Of a DNA stretch of 64,000 nucleotides, positions 53,481 to 64,000 are shown piece by piece. Within the stretch, counting starts at the first letter, position 1, and every line of letters starts with the position of its first letter. The position numbers and the translations under genes were made by a program. The notes under the pieces are model-generated. The model did no database searches. It saw nothing but the letters and a program-made list of their open reading frames with translations, and was not told the DNA's origin. The DNA is from Benincasa hispida (lineage: Eukaryota; Streptophyta; Magnoliopsida; Cucurbitales; Cucurbitaceae), in assembly GCF_009727055.1 (NCBI RefSeq), contig NC_052349.1, positions 90,475,996 through 90,539,995 of the forward strand, written 5' to 3'.

Positions 53481-54134
53481 TACCATCTCGTGTTCTATTG
53501 GAGGGAAAAGTTTAGGTAGAACACTGTGTGATTTAGGAGCGAATAGTAACTTAATGCCTTACTTAGTTTTTGCTCAGTAGGAATTGGATAAGTAAAAACA
53601 GCTAATATGATTCTTTAGCTAGCCAATAGATCAATTACAAAGCCAATAGGGAAGATTAAAGACATGTTGGTGAAAGCAGTGAAGTTTGTGTTCCCTGCAG
53701 ATTTTATAATTTTGGTTTGCGAAGTGGATAAAGAAGTGCTGATAATATTAGGATGACCATTTTTAGCAATAGGAAAAACTCTTATTGACATACAGAAGGG
53801 AGAGTTTTTCTTGTTACTAAGAAAGGGAGCATAATCGTAGTAACTAATGAGAAGAACAAACTAATCTTGACAAGAACAGTTACTGGGTGGCACGTTTGAG
53901 TGGATTATTGAAAGCTCAATAAAGCCACGAAGAAGGACCACTTCCTGTTTTCATTTATATACTGGACAGGTTGGCAGGAAAGAAGTATTACTGTTTCCTA
54001 AATGGATGCTCAGGTTATAACCAGATTACTATTGTACCAGAAGATCAATGCAAGACAATTCACATGGCTCTATGGCACCTTTTCTTTCAGGGGAATACCA
54101 TTTGGGTTATGTAGCAATGCTCTTATCACATTTC
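53481..54134 (+). pseudogene. gypsy protease and RT start (element L)
   Basis: The protease motif L-C-D-L-G-A-N lies at about 53521-53545 and the 'IILG' and 'PFLAIGKTLIDIQKGEF' block at about 53745-53810. RT begins with 'KKYYCFLNGCSGYNQI' (about 53980-54030) and 'TWLYGTFSFRGIPFGLC' in another frame (54060-54115). It stops at 54134, where LTR J begins. Confidence 0.78.
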
Positions 54135-55966
54135 TGAAGGAATTGAATCCCAATGCGGAAGCGATTTATCGCTTTGCCCCAATTTTGTTACAAAATAATT
54201 ACAGAAAAAACATAAAGAATTATGCTAAACATGCTTTATACAGTAATTAATTAAGGAAGATGAATTAACACCTTTGTAGAATTAATTCTCAAAGACCTTT
54301 TCCGATCTTCTAGATCTACTACATGATCAGATCAGGGGCAAGACATGACCACCAACCTTCTATGCTATTCTCTTTGGAATAAGGAAACTTGTAGGAGAGT
54401 GTTCTTAGATAAAAGGGAAGGCAAGCTGGAGAACTCTTCTTTGTTCTTTGTTACGTGTGAGTGAGAGAGAGGTATTCTTGTTTTCTTAATCTTCTAAGAT
54501 TCAGAATAAAACTTGAGGGAAATTAAATCTCTTCACCCCATAAACCCCTCCCCTACAATGCAGGGGATTTGATTGATTAATTAATTTATTTAAAATTTAA
54601 ATTAAATACAATTTAATTTAAATAATTTAAATTAATTAATCAAATTAACATTTATTTAATTTTTAGTTAAATATCAAATATTTAGTTAATTTAATATTTG
54701 AATCATATTCAAATATACTTCTCTCTCATAACATATAGTTCTATATGAATCTCATTCACATAAAATTTACTATATAAGTTAAATATGAACCAATTCATAT
54801 TATTTAATATTTGAGTCTCAAATATTATTCTCTCACAGAGTTTTAAATTTGAATCTAATTAAATAAACTATATATTATAATGTATTCTATATACATTATA
54901 TCAAATTATATCATATACAATAAATTCCCTTATACAATAATTTGAACACTTTAAATTTACAACACCTAAATCCTTGTTTAATCCCGGTATGAGCTAGTAG
55001 AGAGACCTTATGGACCTATAGTTATAAGCTCTAATGGTACAAGATTAATTAATTAATTTAATTAATCAATATTCATTAACTATGGGACATTCCACTATAT
55101 ACCTATAGTTGTACACTTATGAACTATAGAATATTTATGTGTCCATTGATTTTTAATCATTTCTTATAAGTCAATCCTTCACAGGTTATTCATAACTATA
55201 ACTAGGTAAAATTACCATTTTACCCTTGTAATTACTTCTTGCTCCTTAAATACCACTAATCTTCTAATGAACAATCTATTTATGGTCCAACCATAAACAA
55301 AATTCCTCCCGGTCCAGTGAAAGGCCTCATTGTTCAAGTCTTAGAGCCAGAACTTAAAGGAAAAACCTATCTACTTACCCTAAATGAGGGAATGAGTGAA
55401 TCTCTTGTGATGTTATGTTTCCAGCACCCCCTTAATATGGGCCGCAAGATGGTAGGCTTATCGAGTCAGCAGCTAGGGTCACTCTCACCCATACAAGTCA
55501 AAGGATGACCCTCACAAGCAAAAGATCATAACTTGCTCATGATTCATATTGAGTTCCATGGAAATCATTTGAAGTATCAATCTCTTCAGTTAACGATGTT
55601 ATCACGAGAGACTATATATTTTGTGGTCCGGTCTTATACAATATCATTGCATAGGATACCCCCACTCACATATCTCCACATGAACGATTTGAATCAAATC
55701 GTTTGTAACAATTACAAAGTGTGCCATATCCATAATGTTACCAAGATAAGACACCAAATCTTATCCATATACTATAGACCTTTTAGGTTATTACTTAAAC
55801 ATGATTCACTTATATGTCAACCACATACTATTCAAGTTACTTGAAAATGACACCGGATCTTAGTTTATTGGATTTGAGTTATGCGATTAAATAAATGTCA
55901 ATTATTTACTAAAGAAAAATAACATTTTATTTATATAGAAAAATTGTTTACAAATTTATATACTAC
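54135..55966 (-). repeat. Copia LTR J, start truncated
   Basis: The minus-strand LTR end TTCCTTCA lies at 54135-54140 and the LTR runs upward to 55966, where the gypsy LTR K begins; its TGTTGGG start is lost. Recognisable LTR blocks include 'accactaatcttctaatgaa' (antisense form), 'ggtccggtcttatacaat' and 'accttttaggttattactt'. It has no primer site on its low side, so it is a 3' or solo LTR inserted in gypsy element L. ORFs 55317-55508 and 55533-55844 are LTR sequence. Confidence 0.72.
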
Positions 55967-57381
55967 TGATAGCACCATAAAAGTATTATCTTTCTTAGCT
56001 TTATTGGAGCTCGTTCCTGAAATTTTATGTGCTTTTATGCTATTTTGTAGGTTTTGAGCAACTCTGAGGTAGAATGGTCGTCTGGAGCCAAATCAGGATT
56101 AAACGAACTAAATTGGAGCTCCGTAGCATCAACTGTGGATAAGAGTGCAAAATTTACCAAAATTCCCCTAGAGAGCATCGCTGCCCTCTATGCAAGCATA
56201 ACGCTACGCTGTAAGGCTGTAACATCGCTTGGAGCGTTGGACTCTGGCGTTATGCTGGTGCGCTACGTTGTAGACCCTAGAGCCTCCTTTCTGAGAGCAT
56301 TGCAACACTGCATCTAGCATTGTGACATTATGAATCCAACGAGTATCCGTGCATGCCTGAGCTATGGACAGCGTTGCAACGCTATGACTAAAATTTCTTT
56401 AATTAACCTCACTATTCCAAAGAGATGACTGGACATGATTTAGGAGCAAAATTCTCATCGCTCTCTGATATTTTCTCCATATCTCTTCTTCCCCACTCAA
56501 TTGAGACTTAGATTGTTATTTGGTTGATTTGATGATGCATCAAGGCTAATACACTATAGTCTAGCTCAGGATTTAGGATTTATATCTTAATTTGTTTTCT
56601 TATGAGGTTATGAACAATTGTGGTCTATAATTTTAATTGTTTACTGAATTTTCTCCTTGATCTTATTAATTTGGTTGAATGTGTTTGAAATAATCTGGCA
56701 AATTTATCAAGCACGTTTAATTCACAGTTATAGGTTTACACCTAATTCATAATTGTTAGGTTCTTAGACCAGCACGTAAAAGAAGTTAAGTTAGACTTGC
56801 GTATTAATTTGGCTTTTCCAATCGAATAGCATTCGTTTATCAAACTTAGGAGAAATTCGCATCGAATACCTAATTAGGTTGTTTCAAATTATTTTGTTCG
56901 GCTTAGAAATTGCCCTAGATCTTAATGCTAATTAGTTTGCATGTTTAGGAGGCTTTTCCCCTAAGCCTAAAGATTAATTTGATTAATCAGACTTCCTTCT
57001 AACTTTTCTAGAAGAGATTGGCTGAGATAAAACTGATCTAAATTATAGGACATTTTTCTGATTAATCGATGATTGAGTAGCAAATTAAGAATAAATTCAA
57101 TCTACCCCGAGCTAGGTTTTGTCTCATTGATAGTTTCCATTTACTCAAGCATCAAAATTTGTGTTCGATCGTTACTATTTTTATTTTAATTCTTTCACAA
57201 TCGAAATTGACTCATTAAACCCCCCTCCCCTTTTGGTTACTCACAACAAGTAATTTAGTAGGAAAATTAATCGACTTTCTGTGGTTTGACCCGTTACTAC
57301 CCTTAATACTACGAAATTAAAGTAGGAAATAGAATAATTATTTGATTGGACTGAAAGTCTCAAAAGCTTTTCAGACCGTTA
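55967..57381 (+). repeat. 5' LTR of gypsy element K (about 1415 bp)
   Basis: Starts TGATAGCACCATAAAAGT. The end is set just before a decayed primer site (TTGCCATCGTTGCTAGAGA at 57384-57402, compare TTGGCGCCGTTGCCGGGGA in the family). It holds repeated AACGCT/AGCGTT words, including the perfect palindrome AGCGTTGCAACGCT near 56371. ORF 56054-56317 lies within it and shows no domain. Confidence 0.72.
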
Positions 57382-58960
57382 AATTGCCATCGTTGCTAGA
57401 GAGCCATTTTCGATATTCCCTTAGAGAGCTTTTTTTTTTTCTTTCACTTTTGTTTTCTCTTTATTGTATGACCCGTTCCTCTGAGAGCTCTAGTTTTTTT
57501 GTATTTCGCAGATATAAAATGAAAGGAGAGTTGAATTCAAAGACAATAGCACAAGCTACGTGAATTGATCAAATCAGTGTTGCAGACACACAATGAGTGG
57601 AAGAGAATTTTGAGGAGGTTGTAGTAGAACCTGAGATGGCTGAGCCACGTGAAGCACTCTGAGAGAGCTAGCAACTCCTGATACAACTTAACAACCTTTG
57701 TGCATAATTTATCTCGAAACAACAGGTACATTTAAGTTGAAAACATGATTAATTCACTTACTTCTTGTTTTTCATGGCCTTGCAGGTGAAGACCTACACA
57801 AACATCTTAAGGATTTCCAAATCGTATGATATGGGATGCGACCACATGGTGTCACCGAAGAGTAGATAAATTTAAGGGTGTTCCCCTTTTCATTGAAAGA
57901 TGAAGCAAAGGACTGGTTATATTACTTGCCACCTGCAAGTATAACAACATTTGTTGAGATGAAGAAGCAGTTTCTTGAGAAGTTTTTCCCAGCTTTCTGT
58001 GCCACAAGCATTAGGAAGAAGATATATTTCTATCGTTCAGTACCAAGATGAGTCACTCTATGAGTATTGAGAGAGATTCAAGAGACTTTGTGGAAGCTTC
58101 CCCAACCATCAAATTTTAGATCAAATGCTTACAATATTTCTATGAGGGATTGCTTCAGCAGGATAAGAGTAATATGGATGCTGCTGTAAGAGGAGCATTG
58201 GTGAACAAAATTCCCACTGAAGTAAAACAAAACAGCTCATTACTACCATGGCTACTAATGCTCAGCAATTTGGGACCAGAGGATTAGTCACATTAAATCT
58301 GCATCTGAGGTAAATGAGTTATAAAGTCAAGTTTCTAACTTGGTTGCTTCTGTGAAACAGATGGCATTGGAGAGGAATCAATCGATGGTGGAATGCCAGA
58401 TTTGTTCGATGACTAGGCACACTATTGATGTATGCCTAAATTTCCAACAGAAGATTAATCCATTGGGAGGTTTTCATAGCAATGGGCAGAATAGACAGAG
58501 AGACCCATATAGCCAGACTTACAATCCAGGATGGTGATCATCCTAATTTTAAGTGGGGTGGAAAAAATAAGTAGGCTTATAATAATAAAGGAGCCTATAC
58601 GATTTTAGGTATGTCTATTAAGGAAATTGTGAAAAATTTAGCTGATGATAGTTTGTGTTTTCAGTAGGACACAAAGACTGCCTTGGACCAAATGGGAATC
58701 AAATTACCTAACTCACCACCTCTGTAAGCAAGTTGGAAAGACAATATGAAAAGCTCCCATCGCAATCTAAGGTGAATCATAAGGAGAATGTTAGTGCCAT
58801 TACATTGAGGAGCGGAAAAGAATTCCCACCTCATGCTGATCCTACTAAAATTCCATCTAGAGAAAAACTGGTTGTACAAGTGAACCATCTCCTAAGAGAA
58901 CAAAGGAGTAACCCCCCCCCCCCCCCCCCCCCCCCCCCATTTAAATTCTTCTGTTATTAA
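57382..58960 (+). pseudogene. gypsy gag (element K)
   Basis: Readable in fragments: 'GVTEE' to 'VFPFSLKDEAKDWLYYLPP' (about 57850-57940), 'MKKQFLEKFFPA' and 'YEYWERFKRLCGSFPNH'. The zinc knuckle C-Q-I-C...R-H...C at 58394-58434 fits CX2CX4HX4C and is intact in the open frame 58340-58537. 'AITLRSGKEFPP' follows, then a poly-proline run encoded by a C homopolymer. Confidence 0.8.
58912..58938. repeat. (C)27 homopolymer
   Basis: 27 consecutive C in the gag-protease linker, encoding poly-Pro. Length and frame across such a run are unreliable in sequence data. Confidence 0.85.
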
Positions 58961-60090
58961 AGCTCATTTTCCTTCTAGGTTGGCGAGGCCGAAGGATAAT
59001 GAGGTTGACCAAAAGCTTCTTGATACATTCAGAAGAGTGGAAATCAATCTTCCATTGGTCAAGAAAATTCCCAAATATGCAAACTTTGTTAAGGAATTAT
59101 GCACCATGAAAAGACAGACAAAAGAAAAGTAAAAAGTTGTGATAAGCCAATCTATTTCTGCTATCTTAAAAAAATGCTTAAGAAACAGAAAGACCCTAGT
59201 ATGTTTTCACTCCCTTGTGTGATTGGTAATAAGAAAATTGAAAAAGCTATATTAAATTTAGGAGCATCCATAAACATAATGCCTTATTTAGTCTACCAGG
59301 ATCTTAGATTAAATGATTCACATGAAAATTTCGTAGTCATTCAATTAGCTGATAGGTCATTTATACATTCCATGGGAGTAGTAGAAGATGTTATTATTCA
59401 GGTCAATGAATTGATTTTTCCTATCGATTTTTACATTCTGAAAATGGAAGAGAATACTGCACATTCATTTGCATCCATCTTACTAGGTAGGCCTTTTATG
59501 AATGCAAAGATTAAGATAGATGTCGATAAGGGCACATTGTCAGTTGAATTTGATGAGAAGATAGTTAAATTTAACATTTTTTATGTTATGAGAGTCCCCA
59601 GTCAGAGTCTTGCTACATTGTGTTAGATCGATGTGTTTAATTCTTTGGAACAGGAAGTAGTTTGGGATGTATAATATGACAAAGATGAGGGTGACTCTGG
59701 CATCACCGTTTCCTTTGATGATCTGTTTTCTGTGACAGTGTCTGAACTGGTCAGTCATTATCGAATGATTTGACTAAGAAATTGTTACCTTCTGTCCTGT
59801 AGGCCCCTCATGTTGGAACTTAAGGAGCTACATGAGCACCTTAAGTATGATTATTTAGGAGAGTTGAATACCCTGTCTGTCATTATTTCAAAGGATTTAA
59901 CAACTGATTAGGAAAGCAAGTTGATAGAGGTGCTCAAGGAGCACAAGTTGGCGATTGGCTGGACCCTAGCAAATATTAAGGGAATTAGTCTTGTGGTTTG
60001 TATGCACAAGATTGTATTGAAGGGTCCTATAGTTTATAGCAGATATTAAAAGATGCTTAAACCCCGCCTTAAAGGAGGTAGTAATGAAAG
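58961..60090 (+). pseudogene. gypsy protease to RT linker (element K)
   Basis: The open frame 59099-59626 (175 aa) holds the aspartic protease: the motif reads I-L-N-L-G-A-S-I-N-I-M-P, with Asn in place of the catalytic Asp, and 'ASILLGRPFMNAKIKIDVDKG' in the second half. From 59630 the pre-RT linker continues with stops ('LVSHYRMI', 'ELHEHLKYDYLG', 'VLKEHKLAIGWTLANIKGIS'). RT itself is missing because copia element H starts at 60091. The last five bases, GAAAG, would be H's target site. Confidence 0.82.
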
Positions 60091-62070
60091 TGTTGGGGTT
60101 GATGCCCTAAATCTCGTAGGGTTCTATAGTCTGTTGACATTGAATGAATAAACTCATTATATGATTAATAAAATATATGATATTCTTTTCACTCTGTCTA
60201 TAAAATATGTGATATTTTAGTTGCATTAACCACAAACCAATAAACTAACATCAGAGGTTATCATTGTAACTTAAACATGTATGTGGAGACATACGGGTGG
60301 ATCATGTTTAAGTGAGAACCTAAATGGTTTTAGTATATGGATAAGGCTGAGTACCTTATCCTAGTGACACTACGAGTATGGCTCACTTTGTAGGTGTTTA
60401 CAATAGTACTACAAATGATCTAATCCTGATCATCCATGTATTAGACATGCGAGCGGGGATATTCTATATAAAGGAGTTTGTATAAGACTGGACCACGAAA
60501 TGTTTAGTCTCATTATATAACATCATTCATAATAAAGACTTACATTTCACCAGGATGACCATAGGTAACATGACCTGAATGCTGAGTGAGTTATGAACTC
60601 CTACCTATGAGGGTGGTCCTTTGGTTTGTATGTGTGAGAGTGGCCAGATCGCCGACTCAACAAGCCTACAATTTTGGGGATTCGTCTGATTGGGGAGTTG
60701 GGAACACAACTACACAAGATGGAATTCACTCATTCCCCGAAGCAGGGGTAAGTAGATAAATTGCTCCCTTAAGGCTGATTCCAGGTCTTAAACAATGTGG
60801 CACCACACCCTCTCCTGGCCCGAGAGGGATAGTCATAGTGGGACTATGATCCATTGTTCATTAGAGGAATCGGTGGTACTTAAGAAGTTAGATGTAACTA
60901 CAGGGACAAAACGGTAATTTGGCCTAGCTGTACTTACGAGCAATTTGTGAAGGGTCATCGTACTGTTGATTGGTTATATCCAATAGACATTGAAATATAT
61001 CTGTAGTGTGAAGAGTGCAGCTATTGGTCTTTAGTGGAGTGCCCGACAGTTAACGGATGGTGAATAATGTAATTAAAGAGTTTAATTAATTATTCATGTA
61101 ACGTTGGAGCTTCAAGCTACAGGTCCATGAGGTCCCCTTGGTAGCTCAAGAATTTAGTTGAGAATCAGTTTTTAGATTAATTTGAATTTTTCAAATTAAT
61201 AAAGGGATTTAATTATATAGTTTCAATTATTTGTGATATAATTGTCATAATGTATTTGATACATTATAGCTTAATGGGAGGAAATAAATATTTGAATGAG
61301 ATTCAAATATATTTTCTATGAATGTGATTTATAGTTGTTAAATTTAATATAAATATGATTTATATTAAATGCCATATAATAGAGAAAAGAATCTATAATT
61401 TATACTGTATGTGATACAATATTAAAACTATAGATTATATGTTATAATTGATGTAACATATAATTTAATATAAATATAATATGAAAAATTAGTTATCATA
61501 TTTATTTATATTATATTATTATTATTTGAATAATAAGAAAGGAAGTTACAACTCCCTTCCCCATTTTTTCTCACCACCTAATGGGTGGTTATGTTTTTTA
61601 TGGCAAGAGGAATAAAAAGGAAAATAGTTTTTCTTTCTCTACAACTGTAAGATTTCTGTTAAAATTTTGAGAGTGTTGTTATAGAAAAGTTCTGTGAGTT
61701 TGTCTTGTGAGAAAGCTCTCAATCTTCTTCCTCTACCTTAAGACTCTTCCCTCCTGACCAAAATAATCAGAGCCCACCACTCTTGGGTTCTCACTCTGAG
61801 AATACCGAGATTCTATAGTGGTTGTATTCGGGTTTTGGTTCGAGAAATTCTTGAAGAATGTCTTCAAGCTATTCGTGACTGTTCGAGGGAAACGTGTATA
61901 AAGGTTCTTCAAAGGTGATATTTCTTGAACTCTTTTCTATATAAAGAAAGTTGTAATTTAATTTTGAATGTATATCTATTTATATGTTTACTGTAATCTT
62001 TGTAATCGATAATTAATGGAATTTGGTCGATCCGCTTCAGCTCAAGGTTCTCTTCACAAAAATTCCTTCA
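60091..62070 (+). repeat. 5' LTR of copia element H (1980 bp)
   Basis: Starts TGTTGGGGTTGATGCCCT, ends AATTCCTTCA, and is followed by a primer site. It is collinear with LTRs A and B but lacks the palindromic CGATCG array, and is closer to LTR C in several blocks. Confidence 0.88.
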
Positions 62071-62565
62071 ATTGGTATCAGAGACAGGTTGTAGATTTCT
62101 GATTCCAAATTCCATTCTTGTATTGAATCTTTTATAGTATTGGTGGGTTTTATAATCTGCATTTCGTTTATGTGATAAATTTTTGTGGATGGTTGTGTTT
62201 TTGGGCATTATTATTGAAATTGAGTCTGTATTTGTTAAGTTTTGAGTCGCTCATGGTGTTCCGGGGGCTTCAAAGAAAGGTTGCAAAGCGTGGTTTCGAT
62301 GGAGAAGATGAAACCGAGGTTCCAAATCGTGTAGCTAGAGCTAAACAATCGGGTAGCTTTTATTATGCGATCGTGTAGAATTTTCTACACAATCGTGTAG
62401 CATTTACTAAACGATCGCATAGCTAATGCTACGCAATCGTGTAGAGTTTGCTACATGATCGTGTAGCATTTTCTACAAGATCACATAGGCGCTCGCTTAC
62501 TGAACGATCATGCGGTATTGGATACTCGACACTTGTTTGCGTGCTACACGATCGCATAGACTATA
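62071..62565 (+). other. Primer site and leader of element H, truncated
   Basis: ATTGGTATCAGAGACAGG at 62071-62088. The leader follows, matching 40421-40760 of element G, and then the palindromic array, which is cut by LTR I at 62566. The frame 62172-62378 (68 aa) lies in leader sequence and shows no domain. Confidence 0.82.
62335..62565 (+). repeat. Palindromic array, exact 22-bp period, leader of H
   Basis: Cores such as CTACACAATCGTGTAG, CTAAACGATCGCATAG, CTACGCAATCGTGTAG and CTACATGATCGTGTAG follow each other at exactly 22 bp for five intervals (about 62370-62480), with short T/A-rich spacers between. It is the cleanest copy of the array. Confidence 0.9.
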
Positions 62566-64000
62566 TGTTGGGAATGATGCCCTAAAGTCTTGTGTCCTGT
62601 AGTTTGTAAACATATTTTGTACGAACGCTTGTGATGTATAATATATGATATTTACTTCACATCTTAACTTTGCACATTGGATGTTTTATTTGCTTTACCA
62701 CAAATCAATAAACTAAAATCCCTGGTTGTCATTATGTAACTTAAGCATGTATGTGGTGACAAACAAGTGAATCATGTCTTAAGTGATAACCAAAATGGTC
62801 TGTAGTATATGGATATAGGAGGGAAACCTTATCCTGGTAACGCTACGGATGCGGCCTTCTTTGTGGATTGGTTACAAGTGTTGTGACTTGCTATAGATGG
62901 TCTAGTCCTGATCATTCATGTGGGGACATGCGAGCGGGGGCATCTTATACAAAGAGTTTGTATAAGACCTGACCACAAAGTGTTAACGTCTCGTTATATA
63001 ACGTCGTTCATGACAGAGACTTCACTTCACTAGGATGACCATAAGTAATATGACCTCAATCTTGAGTGAGTTGGGAACTCCTGCCATTGACGGTGGTCCT
63101 TAATTTGCATGGGTACGAGTGGCCAGGTCGCCAACTCAAACCTACCACTTTGAGGATTCGTCTGATTTGAGAGCTGGAAACTCAGCTACACAAGCTGAAA
63201 TTTACTCCTTCCCCGAAAGCAAGGGTAAGTAGATAGATTGCTCCCTTAAGGGCTGATCCCGGGACTTGAACGATGTGGTGCCACACACCTTCTCATGTCC
63301 TGAGAGGTGTTCGCACATAGTAGGACTATGTTGTATTGTTCATTAGAGGGATCAGTGGTATTTAAGGAATGAGAAGTAACTATAAAGGCAAAATAGTAAA
63401 TTGGCCCAACTGTACTTACGAGCATCTATGAAGGGTTATCATACTCATAATTGGTTATATCCGATGCACATAGAAATGTATCTATGGTAAGAAGAGTTCA
63501 ACTGTCGGTCTTTAGTAGAATGTCTGGCAGTTAACGGATGGTGGATCTCATGGCTAAAGAGTTTGGTCAGCTATTCACGTACCATTGGAGCTTCGAACCA
63601 TAGGTCCATAAGGTCCTCTTGGTAGCTTGAATACAAGTTGAGAATCAGTTTTTGGGTCAGTTTGAAATGTTCAAATTGATAAGAGAGAGTTCGATTATAT
63701 ATGATATAATCGAACTAGTTAATTATATATGATATGATTGACTAAATGTATGAGATACATTAATTTGGAGGAAATTGGATATAAATATGATTTATATCAA
63801 GTAGAGGAGAAAATACTATAGTTGATATATGATATCAAACTATAGGTTATGAATATAATATGATTATATTTATTATTTTATTAATTGGACAGTTATGAGA
63901 TAATCGCCCAGTGTTTTCTCCGTATTCATGCGTTAGTGGGAAGTTCAATTCAATTTTCATAACTGAAGAATAAAATGAAAATGGTTTTCATTTTGCAAGA
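62566..64000 (+). repeat. Copia LTR I, runs off the window
   Basis: Starts TGTTGGGAATGATGCCCT inside the leader of H. Collinear with LTR A: the '28-bp' unit occurs about 1.7 times at 63695-63735. It ends at the window edge, so its type (solo, 5' or full element) is unknown. The five bases before it, CTATA, would be the target duplication. Confidence 0.85.

Noticed and set aside
62335..62565. CRISPR-like regular repeats
   Set aside because: The units are degenerate palindromes without unique spacers of fixed length, and the genome is a plant nucleus. They belong to retrotransposon leaders.

Overview
Type of genome. This is a plant nuclear window, A+T-rich and made mostly of decayed LTR retrotransposons around a small island of real genes. 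Three protein-coding genes look intact: two intronless P-class PPR genes and an eight-exon SEC11-type signal peptidase gene with canonical GT/AG introns. PPR proteins of this kind, the Ty1/copia and Ty3/gypsy families and the hAT and Harbinger MITEs indicate a dicot. The copia gag/pol with LTRs starting TGTTGGGGTTGATGCCCT resembles elements I associate with cucurbits (melon, cucumber, gourd); that family placement is inference from memory.

Layout. 1-8126: copia element A (+), from inside its leader to its 3' LTR. 8127-11381: related copia element B (-), leader plus 5' LTR, meeting A in opposite orientation. 11382-15855: a staircase of truncated minus-strand copia LTRs (C, D, E); D is split by a clean solo LTR with a 5-bp target duplication. 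15856-18881: AT-rich spacer. 18882-21371: PPR gene 1 (+). 22596-24194: PPR gene 2 (-). 25513-34456: SEC11 (-), whose second intron holds a 6-kb element with gypsy LTRs and a mixed gypsy/copia interior. 34600-37545: SEC11 upstream region with two hAT-type MITEs, one Harbinger-type MITE and an inverted-repeat element. 38400-40400: gypsy gag and LTR remnant (-). 40401-48642: copia element G (+). 48643-50336: remnant of a second copia interior sharing G's 3' LTR. 50343-54134: gypsy element L (+). 54135-55966: copia LTR J (-). 55967-60090: gypsy element K (+). 60091-62565: copia element H (+), 5' LTR and leader. 62566-64000: copia LTR I (+), running off the window.

How the genes relate. The two PPR proteins would bind organelle RNA, probably in mitochondria. 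SEC11 is the catalytic subunit of the ER signal peptidase complex. They share no pathway. Their clustering matches, from memory, the Arabidopsis neighbourhood At1g52600 (SEC11-like), At1g52620 and At1g52640 (PPRs), so this looks like an old conserved gene block in which the retrotransposons accumulated around the genes and in one intron.

Most unusual signal. The copia leaders and some LTRs carry arrays of a self-complementary 16-bp unit (such as CTACACGATCGTGTAG) repeating every 22 bp. Short palindromes of unrelated sequence occur in other LTRs and leaders here. This may be an RNA dimerisation/packaging or regulatory array; the function is a hypothesis.
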